Of a stretch of DNA of 64,000 nucleotides, positions 9,188-18,149 are shown one piece after another. A program made the position numbers and the translations under genes. Position 1 is the first letter of the stretch, and every line of letters begins with the position of its first letter. The notes under the pieces were generated by a model. The model searched no databases, was not told the DNA's origin, and was given only the letters and a program-made list of their open reading frames with translations. The DNA is from Deinococcus cellulosilyticus NBRC 106333 = KACC 11606 (GTDB taxonomy: Bacteria; Deinococcota; Deinococci; Deinococcales; Deinococcaceae). The DNA is taken from the NCBI RefSeq assembly GCF_007990775.1, contig NZ_BJXB01000007.1, positions 124,001 to 188,000 on the forward strand, given 5' to 3'.

Positions 9188-9465
9188 GTGATCTGCAAAA
9201 CATCAAACCTGAAGTGTCTCCAAAAACTGCGGGGGCACTGAAAAAGCACGCTGTTGAGCGGTCGGCAGCCCGGCATCACGCTGAGTCTGGTCTGCGCGCT
9301 CTCCTGAACAGGTGAACGCTCTGTTGACCGTGGAAGGATAAACTGGCTTTTGAACAAAGATTGTGCACAATAGACTCTGGTGCACCCCTCTTTTCAAAGC
9401 GGTTTGATGGACTTCCAGGTCTCCCTCCACCCCTCCAGATGCGACCCTCCTCTTTCAGGTGAAAA

Positions 9466-10971
9466 ATGAAAACTTATGGCATTGCCCTCCTGACCGTCCT
9501 TCTTGCCTCCTGCAGCAGCACACGACCTCCTTCACCCACACCCACAAAACCGACCACTGCCCTGCCACAGCTGCTCGAAATTCAGGTGGAAGGCATTGGC
9601 ACAGCAAAAATGAGCAGCAGTGCCCGCATCCTTGCACCCCAGAACACCCTTGCCCGACAGGCCCTGGTGCCCGTACAGGGTCGCCTGCAATTCAAAGCCC
9701 TGGGAGCCAGCAGTTTTGACATTGAAGCCACCGGAAAGCGTTACATCAGTGCGGTGTATCAGGTGACCAACAACACAGGTCATGACCTGAACAACCTGAG
9801 TTTTGTGGGGGTCAACCTGGACGACACCGACGGAGACAGCAGCAACAATGCCATGCAACCCACTGCAGGAAACACCGCTTTTGCAAAACTGAAGTTTTTC
9901 AATGGATCAGATGCCTCCAGCAAAGCAGATCTGCTTTCTCCCGGTCCTCTTTACAGCTATGACATCCCCAGCAATCAGGCAGTGCTGAATCCCGCTGGAC
10001 CCACCTTCAATCCTGCGGTGGACACCAGCAAGTTGATTCCAGAGACTCCAACTGGCCTGAGCATGAATGTGCTGAATTTCGGCTGGACCCTGGAGGGGAA
10101 TTTTCCTGCTGGAACCTCCAGAAATGTCACTTTCTCCATGAGCTTCGATCTTGCAGAAGACCCCCACGATGACCCGTACAGTTTCTCCCTGATGGCGGCT
10201 TTCGCAGAGGAACCCGTCGATCCTTTCAACATCACCCTGGATTTTTCCGGCGACACGGTCCTGACCGATGCCCAGAAAGCCACCATTCGGCAGGCTGCAG
10301 ACCGCTGGGAACAGGTGATCACCCACGGACTCAATGACGTTCAGGATGGGGAAACCCTCATCGACGATCTGGTGATCTCAGTGAGGGCCTATCCTTTTTC
10401 CAGCCCCGGATTCCTGGCGCAGGCTGGAGCAACCCACAACCGGGCAAGCAACATGTTGCCTTTCCGGGGCATCCTTGAAATCAACCAGCTGAACCTGGAA
10501 AAAATGATGACCCAGAACACCCTCAAAAACGTGGTTCTGCACGAGATGGGACATGTGCTGGGGTTCAACACCGACTGGAACAGCCCATTTGTCGCAAAGA
10601 TGACCTACAACTGGTCCTGGTGTGGGGGCGCAACCAGCATCGTCTTCAATGGGGTCAGGGCCATGCAGGAATATCAGGCTCTGGGAGGATCAGGAGGGGT
10701 GCCTGTTCAGCAGGATGGTCGCCCGGGCACCTGCGCCCACTGGCAGGAATCCAGCCTCGGGGATGACATCATGACCACTTTCCTGACGGGCTCCGGTCCC
10801 CTGAGCCGCATCACCGTTGCCACCCTCGGGGACATCGGTTACCGGGTGAATGTGGCCGCAGGTGATCCACTGACCCTGCCCGGCACTGGCCTGCTTGCCC
10901 CAACCCAGCAGGAAAAGGGGCTGGAGTTCAAAGAGCACATCATCAAAGGCATTGTGGTTCCAGGAACCTGA
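9466..10971 (+). CDS. Leishmanolysin-like zinc metalloprotease lipoprotein
   Basis: 501 aa. The signal peptide ends in a lipobox (LLTVLLASC), so the protein is probably lipid-anchored, and a Pro/Thr-rich linker follows. Residues ~45-260 form a beta-rich region. The C-terminal part carries a metzincin-type zinc site: HEMGHVLGF with H359, E360 and H363, a more distant candidate third ligand H425 (TCAHWQE), and a Met (M436 in DIMTT) placed like the Met-turn. Upstream are RQAADRWEQVITHGL and LEINQLNLEKM, which resemble secreted M8-like proteases of bacteria. A terminator follows the gene. Confidence 0.78.
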   Translation: MKTYGIALLTVLLASCSSTRPPSPTPTKPTTALPQLLEIQVEGIGTAKMSSSARILAPQNTLARQALVPVQGRLQFKALGASSFDIEATGKRYISAVYQVTNNTGHDLNNLSFVGVNLDDTDGDSSNNAMQPTAGNTAFAKLKFFNGSDASSKADLLSPGPLYSYDIPSNQAVLNPAGPTFNPAVDTSKLIPETPTGLSMNVLNFGWTLEGNFPAGTSRNVTFSMSFDLAEDPHDDPYSFSLMAAFAEEPVDPFNITLDFSGDTVLTDAQKATIRQAADRWEQVITHGLNDVQDGETLIDDLVISVRAYPFSSPGFLAQAGATHNRASNMLPFRGILEINQLNLEKMMTQNTLKNVVLHEMGHVLGFNTDWNSPFVAKMTYNWSWCGGATSIVFNGVRAMQEYQALGGSGGVPVQQDGRPGTCAHWQESSLGDDIMTTFLTGSGPLSRITVATLGDIGYRVNVAAGDPLTLPGTGLLAPTQQEKGLEFKEHIIKGIVVPGT

Positions 10972-10982
10972 TGAGCAACAGT

Positions 10983-11014
10983 AGAGGCCAGTTCTCTTCA
11001 CTCTGGCCTCTTTT
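10983..11014 (+). terminator. Intrinsic terminator after the metalloprotease gene
   Basis: AGAGGCCAG (10983-10991) and CTGGCCTCT (11003-11011) make a 9-bp perfect stem, with TTTT at 11011-11014. Confidence 0.8.
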
Positions 11015-11020
11015 CACCTT

Positions 11021-12076
11021 TCATGGGTGTGGAGGGATGGAAGGTGTGCCCTGAAGGCCTTCGATGAGACCCAGCAAATAGGTGGTGCCCAGCGCCCGGT
11101 CATACAGGCCATACCCTGGCTTCCCGGTCTCCCCCCAGATCATCCGTCCGTGGTCCGAACGGATCGGACCCGCAAACCCCACCTCATCCAGGGCTCGGAA
11201 CACCTCCAGCATGTTCACATCCCCATAAGGTGAGGGGTGCTCCGTCTCATAAAAGCTCCTGTCCCCATGCACCTTCACATTCCGGGCATGCACAAAATGA
11301 ATCCGACCTTTGAACAGGCGGACCATCTCCGGCAGCTTGTTCTGCGGGCTTGACCCCAGCGACCCCGTGCAGAAGGTGAGTCCATGACTCGGACTGTCGA
11401 TCACCTCCAGAATCCGCTGCATGGTCTGCTGGTCTCTGACGATGCGCGGCAACCCCAGAATCGACCAGGGCGGGTCGTCTGGGTGCACCGCCATCTTCAC
11501 CCCCACCTCCTGTGCGATGGGCACCACAGCCTTCAGAAAGTAGGCGTAGTTTTCAAACAGGCCTTCCTCTCCGAGCTCCCGGTACTGTTCGAGCAGGCGC
11601 TGGAGTTCTTCCGGGGTGTACACGTCGGCCCAGCCGGGGAGACCGTGGGTGCCCAGTGTGAGGTCGATGCGGTCCAGGTCCTGCTGCACGAATTCCAGGG
11701 TGGTGCTGCCGTCTTGCATGGCTCTGGACAGGTCGGTGCGGGTCCAGTCGAAGACCGGCATGAAGTTGTAACACAGGGTTTCAAGGCCCACCTGTGCCAT
11801 GTTGCGGATCGACTGCTGGTAGTTCTCGATCAACCGGTCCCGGTCTTTCAGGCCGAGTTTGATCCCGTCTGGAACAGGAATGCTCTCAATCACATCCCAG
11901 CGTAGGCCTGCTGTTTCAATGTGTTTCTGGTGTTTCTGCAGGAGCTCCACAGGCCACACTTCTCCCACTTCCACGTTGTAAAGGGCACTCACGATGCCCG
12001 TGACTCCGGGAACCTGCCGAAAATGATGCAGGGGAATGGAGTCCTGCGGTCCGTACCAGCGCATGGTCAGTTTCAC
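11021..12076 (-). CDS. uxuA: Mannonate dehydratase
   Basis: 351 aa, a normal UxuA length. Signature stretches include MRWYGPQDSIPLHHFRQVPGV, LCYNFMPVFDWTRTDL, MAVHPDDPPWSILGLPRI, TGSLGSSPQN, FVHARNVKVHGDRSF, SPYGDVNMLEV and PIRSDHGRMIWGE; the His and Cys metal-site residues of the family are present. It dehydrates D-mannonate to 2-keto-3-deoxygluconate, the common end product of this module. It is the last gene of a minus-strand operon; its ATG overlaps the uxaC stop by 4 bp. Confidence 0.96.
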   Translation of the reverse strand: MKLTMRWYGPQDSIPLHHFRQVPGVTGIVSALYNVEVGEVWPVELLQKHQKHIETAGLRWDVIESIPVPDGIKLGLKDRDRLIENYQQSIRNMAQVGLETLCYNFMPVFDWTRTDLSRAMQDGSTTLEFVQQDLDRIDLTLGTHGLPGWADVYTPEELQRLLEQYRELGEEGLFENYAYFLKAVVPIAQEVGVKMAVHPDDPPWSILGLPRIVRDQQTMQRILEVIDSPSHGLTFCTGSLGSSPQNKLPEMVRLFKGRIHFVHARNVKVHGDRSFYETEHPSPYGDVNMLEVFRALDEVGFAGPIRSDHGRMIWGETGKPGYGLYDRALGTTYLLGLIEGLQGTPSIPPHP

Positions 12077-13509
12077 GCTTCACCTCCTGTGAACCTGTAA
12101 GTGGTTTTGGCGAGCCCATAAGCCAGTTGGGCTGCCATCTCCCGGGCGTCTTCAAAGTCAATCAGGCCGCGCACCACCTGTGCAGCAAGCCAGTTGCAGC
12201 TCACCCTGCGCCAGACATCGTGCCTGACGGGAATGGAGGCAAAAGCGCGGGTGTCGTCGTTGAATCCTGCAAGGTTGTGGATGCCTGCGGTTTCCACCAC
12301 CTGATCGAGGTAGCACTCCATCCCCTTTACACTGTCAAAAAACCACCAGGGGGGTCCCAGCCTGAGGACGGGATAATGTCCAGCCAGGGGGGCAAGTTCT
12401 CTGGAGTAGGTGCTTTCGTCGAGGGTGAAGAGGACCACCGAGAGCCTGCTGTCGTTGCCCACTTCATCCAGCAGGGGCCGCAGGTTGCGGGTCCACTCTG
12501 TGGCCCGGGGCAAATCTGCTCCCATGTCCCTCCCAAACCGCTGGAACACCTGCGGGTTGTGGTTGCGCTCTGACCCGATGTGGAGTTGCATCACCAGGCC
12601 ATCTTCTGCGCTCATGTGGGCAAACTCGATCAGCATGTGTCCGGTGAACCTCCGGGCATCTTCTGCGCTGGCCTGGCCTCTCAGGGCACGGTTGAAGATG
12701 CTGCCCCGTTCATTTTCCCCGAGGCGCCCGGTGTGGGCGGTGGGGGCTGCATGGTCTGTGGCGGTGGCCCCCAGGGTTTTGAAGTGCTGCCTCCTCTGGC
12801 GCAACGCCTCCAGAAAAGTGCGTTCATCCACGACCTCAATGCCAGAGGCGTCCGAGAGGCGCTGGATGTTCCAGGTCCAGCCCTCGGTGTCAAGGTTGAC
12901 CACGGCATCTGGCCGGAAGGTGGGCCTCACCGGAAATCCATCCTGCTGGATGGTCCTGTGCAGGTTCAGGGGGTCTGTCGCAGCATCTGTGGTGCAGAGC
13001 ACCTCGATGTTGAACCGCCGAAACAGGGCCCTGGGGCTGTATTCTGGTAGAGAAAGCTGTTCCACAAGCCTGTCGTAGATGGCACCTGCGTTCTCCTGGC
13101 CCAGTTTCTGGTGAATCCCAAAAATGGACTGCAGTTCATCTTGCACCCACAGGCCTGTGGGTGTGCCCCGGAAGAGGTAAAAGTGGTCTGCAAACCGCTG
13201 CCAGATCTTGCGGTGGTCGGTTTCCACTGCTGTTCCATCTTTTGTGGGCACCCCGAGGCTTTCCATCGGGACCCCCTGGCTGTACAGCATCCTGAGGATG
13301 TAATGGTCCGGGATCACAAAAAGCTCGGCTGGAGAGCCAAAACGGGCCTCTGGATCGGCAAGCAGTCGGGGGTCCACATGCCCGTGTGGGCAGATGAGGG
13401 GCAGGTCCCGCACCTGCGAATAGAGTTGCAGGGCGACCTCACGCTGGCTGGGCTCTGGATCGAAGCAGCGGTATGGGGAAAGCACAGGGTTTTTCTGCTG
13501 GGAGGCCAC
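12073..13509 (-). CDS. uxaC: Glucuronate/galacturonate isomerase
   Basis: 478 aa from a GTG that sits one base after the stop of the preceding SDR gene. The open frame continues upstream but would overlap that gene by 237 bp and has no family similarity there. The protein is UxaC: LPLICPHGHVDP with the two metal-type His, DHYILRMLYSQGV, YDRLVEQLSLPEYSPRALF, LHIGSERNHN and the conserved GFNDDTRAFASIPVRHDVWRR region. It interconverts D-glucuronate and D-fructuronate, and D-galacturonate and D-tagaturonate, the first intracellular step after import by the neighbouring TRAP system. Confidence 0.96.
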   Translation of the reverse strand: MASQQKNPVLSPYRCFDPEPSQREVALQLYSQVRDLPLICPHGHVDPRLLADPEARFGSPAELFVIPDHYILRMLYSQGVPMESLGVPTKDGTAVETDHRKIWQRFADHFYLFRGTPTGLWVQDELQSIFGIHQKLGQENAGAIYDRLVEQLSLPEYSPRALFRRFNIEVLCTTDAATDPLNLHRTIQQDGFPVRPTFRPDAVVNLDTEGWTWNIQRLSDASGIEVVDERTFLEALRQRRQHFKTLGATATDHAAPTAHTGRLGENERGSIFNRALRGQASAEDARRFTGHMLIEFAHMSAEDGLVMQLHIGSERNHNPQVFQRFGRDMGADLPRATEWTRNLRPLLDEVGNDSRLSVVLFTLDESTYSRELAPLAGHYPVLRLGPPWWFFDSVKGMECYLDQVVETAGIHNLAGFNDDTRAFASIPVRHDVWRRVSCNWLAAQVVRGLIDFEDAREMAAQLAYGLAKTTYRFTGGEA

Positions 13510-13510
13510 A

Positions 13511-14314
13511 TCACACCCCACTGAAGGCGGAGAAACCGCCGTCCACGGGCACGGTGATGCCCGTGATGAATTGGGATTCGGGGGCCAGCAACCAGAGCAA
13601 GGTGCTGCTGAGTTCGTCAGGAACCCCGAAGCGGCCTGCAGGCGTGTGGGAAACGATGGACTGCGCTCTGGGAGACCAGGCTCCATCGGGCTCGACCAGC
13701 AGGTAGCGGTTCTGTTCGGTGAGGAAAAACCCGGGGGCAATGGCATTCACCCGCACCTGTGGGGTGTGCTCCTGGGCAAAGTGCACTGCAAGCCAGCGGG
13801 TGAAGTTTTCCACGGCGGCCTTGGCTGCGCTGTACCCCACCACCCGGGTGAGGGGCCGCTGGGAGGCCATCGAGGAGATGTTGACGATGGCCCCCCTCCC
13901 CTGTGCTGCAAAGTCTCTGCCGAACACCTGACAGGGCAAAATGGTGCCAAGCACATTCAGGTTCATCACCTGCTCAATCCCTTCGAGACCCAGATCAAAG
14001 AAAGACTGCTCCTGGGAGGTGCTTGCCGAGGGGTGGTTCCCTCCTGCACAGTTCACCAGAATGTGGAGGGGGCCAGTGGTGTCATGGATGGTTTTTCGGG
14101 CCTGTTCCAGGCTGCTTCTGTCCAGCACATCTGCCTGCACCCCGAAGGCCTGTCCTCCCAGAGCCTCGGCTGTCTGGTGGGCTTTTTCGGCATTTCGTCC
14201 GAGCACCGCCACCGTGGCCCCTGCCTGCACCAGGGCTTTGCTGAGGGCCGCACCCAGCACGCCACTTCCTCCGGTGACCACCGCCACCTGTCCTTTCAGG
14301 AATTCTGTGGTCAT
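13511..14314 (-). CDS. SDR-family oxidoreductase, probable fructuronate reductase (UxuB-like)
   Basis: 267 aa from MTTEFLKGQ; an earlier ATG would run into uxaE. Rossmann motif TGGSGVLG, NCAGG, catalytic ISS...YSAAK, and a PG-type loop IAPGFFLTEQNRYLL typical of SDR mannonate oxidoreductases. In this operon it would reduce D-fructuronate to D-mannonate with NAD(P)H, linking UxaC/UxaE to UxuA. Classical UxuB is an unrelated long-chain dehydrogenase; SDR replacements are known in hexuronate operons, and the assignment here rests on family plus context. One base separates it from the uxaE stop upstream and one from the uxaC start. Confidence 0.82.
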   Translation of the reverse strand: MTTEFLKGQVAVVTGGSGVLGAALSKALVQAGATVAVLGRNAEKAHQTAEALGGQAFGVQADVLDRSSLEQARKTIHDTTGPLHILVNCAGGNHPSASTSQEQSFFDLGLEGIEQVMNLNVLGTILPCQVFGRDFAAQGRGAIVNISSMASQRPLTRVVGYSAAKAAVENFTRWLAVHFAQEHTPQVRVNAIAPGFFLTEQNRYLLVEPDGAWSPRAQSIVSHTPAGRFGVPDELSSTLLWLLAPESQFITGITVPVDGGFSAFSGV

Positions 14315-14315
14315 G

Positions 14316-15770
14316 TCACGCCCCCGCAAATGGAGCCAGGTGGCGAATGAAATGCTCCCGCAGGCCCTGCAGGTGCAGCGTTTCATGCTGTTCCATAAGC
14401 TGCATCAGGGGTTCACGGAACTGCTGCAGGAGGGTCCCGAAGGTCACATGCAGCACCTGCCTGGTGTCGAAGTGGTCGAGCAGGGCAGGGAGGTTGCCGG
14501 GCTGCACAGGCACACGGTCCAGCTTTCCAGAGATGTGGTAGGAGGCCCGGTCCTCTTCGAAGTGCTGTTTTGCCACCTCCAGCATCTCTGTGAACAGGTC
14601 CGGGGCGGTGACGGCCACCACCCTGAGGGCTTCAAGGTAACTGGTGCCAGCGGTTTTCAGGTGCACCAGGCCCTGGGTGTGGTGCATGGCAATGGGGTAG
14701 ATGGAGAACTTGTCAGAGCCGGAGTGCAGGCTCAGTTTGTAGGGTCCGAGCCTGCGGGCAATGAGGGCATGGTCCTGCATTTCCAGGTTCAGCAGGTCCA
14801 CATCTCCGATGTAATCCACCCCTTTTTCAAAAGACCCGATGAAACGCGGGGCCAGACTGACCCAGCTCACCCCAAGGCGTTTCAGTTCACTGGCCAGGAA
14901 CACATGTTCTGCAGGGGTGGTGGGGGCGTCACCTTCATCCACGGAGATTTCCAGTTCAAAGGGAATGTTTTTGCCCTGCAGGTGCTGGAAGAGCGCCTGG
15001 ATCTGCTGAACTGCAGGCAGGTATTTCACTGCTGCGCGGGTGATGGCCTCTTCATCCAGGGTCAGGGTGCGGTGCCCGAGGTCCAGCCTGAGGGCACGGT
15101 ACCTGCGTTGCAGGTCTGTCTCGGACGTGTCCAGAGCCGCCCATGGAAGCTGTCCCAGTTTCTCCTGCAGCACCGCTGCTGAATCCCTTCCTGCGGCATT
15201 GTCCACGTGCCCGCTCGGGTCGAGGGTGAAAAAAGTGAATCCTGCTGCGGCACAGCGGTCGATGTCCTCAGGGGTTTTCAGGTGGTCTGCATCTGCCCCC
15301 AGGGTCCCTGTCCAGCCTGCCTGGAATGCGCCCCACGTGGCATCGTCGAGAACCTGCTGTGGGGTTCTGCCGGTGCGGGCCATCTCGCGGATGCTCTGCT
15401 GGGCGAAAATCGGCCTGATTCTTCCGCCCACCGCCTGCAGGGCCTGCACGTGTCCTGGTGTTGCCACACCCAGACGGTCCCCAAAACCTGCCGAGGTGGC
15501 AAGGCCCAGCGGTTGCGGTTTCAGGTTTGGCAGGATTTCGCGCAGGACTTTTGCATTGTGGCTGCTCAGGGGGCATTGCAGCACTTTCAGGGGGCCATGC
15601 TGCACAGCGTCTCCCTGAAAGTGCTGGAGGGGATGCTCAGGCCCCTGTACGAAAAGCTGTTTTTCCCCTGCTGCCTGTCCCATCCAGACGGTGAAATCGT
15701 GCAGGGTGCGTCTGGATTCAGGGTAGGGGTCGGTGGGGGCCGGAGGGGGAGGCTGGGTTTCTCGGGTCAT
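14316..15770 (-). CDS. uxaE: Tagaturonate epimerase
   Basis: 484 aa, the size of UxaE. The long family-specific stretch around YKLSLHSGSDKFSIYPIAMH, with TFFTLDPSGHVDN, FELEISVDEGDAPTTPAEH and SLAPRFIGSFEKGVDYIGD, matches the UxaE family first characterised in Thermotoga. The enzyme epimerises D-tagaturonate to D-fructuronate, so galacturonate can use the glucuronate branch without altronate enzymes. Neither uxaB nor uxaA is in this cluster, which fits. AAGGAG precedes the ATG. A CACTCCC/GGGAGTG hairpin (15797-15813) lies between it and lacI and could adjust the ratio of the two messages. Confidence 0.88.
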   Translation of the reverse strand: MTRETQPPPPAPTDPYPESRRTLHDFTVWMGQAAGEKQLFVQGPEHPLQHFQGDAVQHGPLKVLQCPLSSHNAKVLREILPNLKPQPLGLATSAGFGDRLGVATPGHVQALQAVGGRIRPIFAQQSIREMARTGRTPQQVLDDATWGAFQAGWTGTLGADADHLKTPEDIDRCAAAGFTFFTLDPSGHVDNAAGRDSAAVLQEKLGQLPWAALDTSETDLQRRYRALRLDLGHRTLTLDEEAITRAAVKYLPAVQQIQALFQHLQGKNIPFELEISVDEGDAPTTPAEHVFLASELKRLGVSWVSLAPRFIGSFEKGVDYIGDVDLLNLEMQDHALIARRLGPYKLSLHSGSDKFSIYPIAMHHTQGLVHLKTAGTSYLEALRVVAVTAPDLFTEMLEVAKQHFEEDRASYHISGKLDRVPVQPGNLPALLDHFDTRQVLHVTFGTLLQQFREPLMQLMEQHETLHLQGLREHFIRHLAPFAGA

Positions 15771-15866
15771 GGATCTCCTTGAGGCAAGACGGCCTGCACT
15801 CCCACAGGGAGTGTGCTGGCAGCGAAGAGGGCTTGAAGGGGAAGATTCAGGATTTCAGGAAGAAAA

Positions 15867-16859
15867 TCAGGGGGCGCTTTGCCGGACCACCAGTTCCGGC
15901 CTGAGGGTGACGGTGCGGCAGGGCTTCCCCTGAATCTGGCCGAGCAGCATTTCCATGGCCATCTGGCCCAGCACATAGCGGTCAATGCGAATGGTGGTGA
16001 GGGGTGGAGTGGCGAGGGCCGCCATGCGAATGTCATCGTTGCCGACCACCGCGAGCTGCGTGGGCACCGCAAGCTGTTTTTCCTGTGCAGCAAGCAGGGC
16101 ACCGAGCGCCACCAGGTCATTGAAGGCCACCACCCCATCAAGGTCCGGGTGGCGTTCCAGCAGCCTGAGCAGGCCCACATGGCCGCCGTGTTCGTTGGGA
16201 TCGCAGGTTTCAATCAGGGTGGGGTCAAGGCGCTGTCCTGTCGCGGCAAGGGCGGTTTCAAAGCCCTGCACCCTCAGTTGCCCGGTGCGGGAGTTGGGGG
16301 GGCCTGCCAGGCACCCGATGCGGTTTCGTCCGGAGGCCAGCAGGTGGTGCACCGCCCGCATGCTGCCAAACAGGTCATCGTTGACCACACTTCCAGCCAG
16401 TTCCAGGGGCACTTCACGGTTGATGACCACCACATGTCTGTGGCGTTTCAGAAGGGGGTGGAGCTGTTCACCGGGCTGTCTGGGGGCGCAGAGGATCAGG
16501 CCATCGACCATGCTGGATTCGAGGCGCTCCATGACCAGGGCTTCCCGGTCGGGTTTTTCGTCGGTGTTGGACACGTACAATGTGTAGCCTTCCCGGTAGG
16601 CCACGTCTTCTGCCCCGCGCACAATGTCCGGGAAAAACGGGTTGGTGATGTCCGGGACCACCAGCCCCACCGTCTGGCTTTTCTGGGTGATCAGGCTTCT
16701 GGCCACGCTGCTCGGGCGGTACCCGAGTTCCTCAATGACCTGCAAGATGCGCTCGCGGGTTTCGGGGTGCACTTCGCCCCGGTTGTTCACCACCCGGGAG
16801 ATGGTCATGGTGGAAACCCCGGCTCTGCGGGCCACATCGCTGATGGTCACTCTGGTCAT
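15867..16859 (-). CDS. LacI-family repressor of the hexuronate genes
   Basis: 330 aa. The N-terminal HTH (VTISDVARRAGVSTMTISRVVNN, then RPSSVARSL hinge helix) and a periplasmic-binding-protein-like effector domain (TVGLVVPDITNPFFPDIVRGAED, VAFNDLVALGALLA, VVGNDDIRMAALATPPLTTI) make the family certain. It precedes uxaE on the same strand. An identical 12-bp palindrome lies about 30 bp upstream of its own start, and two more lie before the TRAP genes. This points to autoregulation and control of both arms; the inducer would be a hexuronate or pathway intermediate (inferred). Confidence 0.93.
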   Translation of the reverse strand: MTRVTISDVARRAGVSTMTISRVVNNRGEVHPETRERILQVIEELGYRPSSVARSLITQKSQTVGLVVPDITNPFFPDIVRGAEDVAYREGYTLYVSNTDEKPDREALVMERLESSMVDGLILCAPRQPGEQLHPLLKRHRHVVVINREVPLELAGSVVNDDLFGSMRAVHHLLASGRNRIGCLAGPPNSRTGQLRVQGFETALAATGQRLDPTLIETCDPNEHGGHVGLLRLLERHPDLDGVVAFNDLVALGALLAAQEKQLAVPTQLAVVGNDDIRMAALATPPLTTIRIDRYVLGQMAMEMLLGQIQGKPCRTVTLRPELVVRQSAP

Positions 16860-16889
16860 GGGGTCACCTCAAAAAAACATTCACTTGCC

Positions 16890-16901
16890 GTTATCGATAA
16901 C
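16890..16901. promoter_or_regulatory. LacI-type operator 1 (lacI/uxaE side)
   Basis: GTTATCGATAAC, a perfect 12-bp palindrome centred on CG as in LacI-family sites. It is flanked by C and G, extending the symmetry to 14 bp, and lies about 30 bp upstream of the lacI start. Confidence 0.82.
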
Positions 16902-17043
16902 GTATTATGTGGCCCGCTTGCCCGCAGATGTCAAGCCATCAAGACAGGTGTCCTCGTGTCTTGTTGACGGAGCAGGGATGGGTGTGCTAGCTTCAGATCA
17001 GATCTCAACAACTCAAATTTCACACTGCGACTCAGTTTGAGAT

Positions 17044-17055
17044 GTTATCGATAAC
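17044..17055. promoter_or_regulatory. LacI-type operator 2
   Basis: A second exact copy of GTTATCGATAAC in the 311-bp lacI-dctP intergenic region, 154 bp from the first copy. The spacing would allow looping, but that is not shown. Confidence 0.8.
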
Positions 17056-17124
17056 GACCAGCCACAAATCCGGCGGTCCCCACAGGCTTTTGTCGGCCAG
17101 GTTCCCCATGGAATGCCTGTGATT

Positions 17125-17136
17125 GTTATCGATAAC
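17125..17136. promoter_or_regulatory. LacI-type operator 3 (TRAP side)
   Basis: A third exact copy of the palindrome, ending 34 bp before the dctP start and 18 bp before its ribosome site, so it probably lies at or just after the transcription start. Confidence 0.82.
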
Positions 17137-17170
17137 GGAGGTGGGACCCTTCCTGAAAGGAGTACACACC

Positions 17171-18142
17171 ATGCACCACACCAGACTTTTCGCTGTTCTT
17201 GTCACCCTCACACTCGGCACCGCTGCCGCCCAGCAGAAGATCATCCTCAAGGCCGCAGACATCCAGCCCGAAAACTACCCCACCGTTGCCGGCCTCAAGT
17301 ACATGTCCGACTACCTGAAAAGGGCCACCAATGGACGCATTGAGTTGCAGGTCTTCGCAGGGGGTCAGCTTGGGGACGAGCGCTCCACCATCGAACAGAC
17401 CAAACTCGGGGTGATCGATCTGGTGCGGGTTTCCAGTGCACCTGTGGCGCAGTTCTATGCCCCTGTCGGGGTGTACAACATGCCCTTTCTGTTCCGGGAC
17501 TCCAGCCACATGTGGAAGGTGCTGAATGGGGAGGTGGGCAAGGAAATTCTGAGCGGGCTGAACAGTGCAGGATTCATTGGGCTGGCTTACTACGACTCGG
17601 GCACCCGCAACTTCTACACCACCAAGAAAGCCATCAAGAGTGTTGCCGACATGAAAGGCCTGCGCATCCGCACCCAGCAGAACCAGGTGGTGCTCGACAT
17701 GATGGAAGCCCTGGGAGCCAAACCCGTCCCGATGGCGATTGGCGAGGTGTACAGTGCCCTGCAGACCGGAGCCATTGACGGTGCAGAAAACAACTTCCCC
17801 TCTTACGGGTCTTCCGGTTTCCGACACTTTGAGGTCGCCAGAAACTACAGCCTCACGGCCCACTCCGCCGTTCCCGAACTGGTTTTGCTCAGCAAAACCA
17901 CCTGGGACCGCCTCTCGAAGTCCGACCAGATGTACATCCAGAAAGCCGCGCAGGCCAGCGTGGAGGTGCAGAAGAAAGCCTGGAAGGCCCTCTCCGACCA
18001 GAGCAAAAAACAGGTGCAGAAAGACGGAGCAAAGGTCATTTCTGTGAATGTCTCTGAATTCCAGAAAGCCATGGCTCCGGTCTACACCAAATACAAAAAG
18101 GATTACGGGAACCTGATCGAGCGCATCCTGGATGTGAAGTGA
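17171..18142 (+). CDS. dctP: TRAP transporter solute-binding protein, probable hexuronate binder
   Basis: 323 aa from an ATG 8 nt after GAAAGGAG. The signal peptide is MHHTRLFAVLVTLTLGTAAA. The mature protein is a DctP-type binding protein: GRIELQVFAGGQLGDERSTIEQTKLGVIDL, NMPFLFRD, GLRIRTQQNQVVLDMMEALGAKPVPM with the Arg that clamps the substrate carboxylate, and GEVYSALQTGAIDGAENNFPSY. It captures an organic acid outside the membrane and delivers it to the fused permease 7 bp downstream. Substrate inference (glucuronate/galacturonate) comes from the divergent catabolic operon and shared operators. Confidence 0.93.
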   Translation: MHHTRLFAVLVTLTLGTAAAQQKIILKAADIQPENYPTVAGLKYMSDYLKRATNGRIELQVFAGGQLGDERSTIEQTKLGVIDLVRVSSAPVAQFYAPVGVYNMPFLFRDSSHMWKVLNGEVGKEILSGLNSAGFIGLAYYDSGTRNFYTTKKAIKSVADMKGLRIRTQQNQVVLDMMEALGAKPVPMAIGEVYSALQTGAIDGAENNFPSYGSSGFRHFEVARNYSLTAHSAVPELVLLSKTTWDRLSKSDQMYIQKAAQASVEVQKKAWKALSDQSKKQVQKDGAKVISVNVSEFQKAMAPVYTKYKKDYGNLIERILDVK

Positions 18143-18149
18143 GCTGGGC

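Noticed and set aside
12073..13746. 557-residue version of UxaC
   Set aside because: The extra 79 residues are inside the SDR gene and carry no UxaC similarity; the GTG at 13509 sits right after the SDR stop.
13941..15182. 413-residue plus-strand open frame
   Set aside because: Antisense to uxaE and the SDR gene, both of which have clear family motifs.
15879..16967. 362-residue plus-strand open frame
   Set aside because: Antisense to the lacI gene and runs through its operator; no family resemblance.
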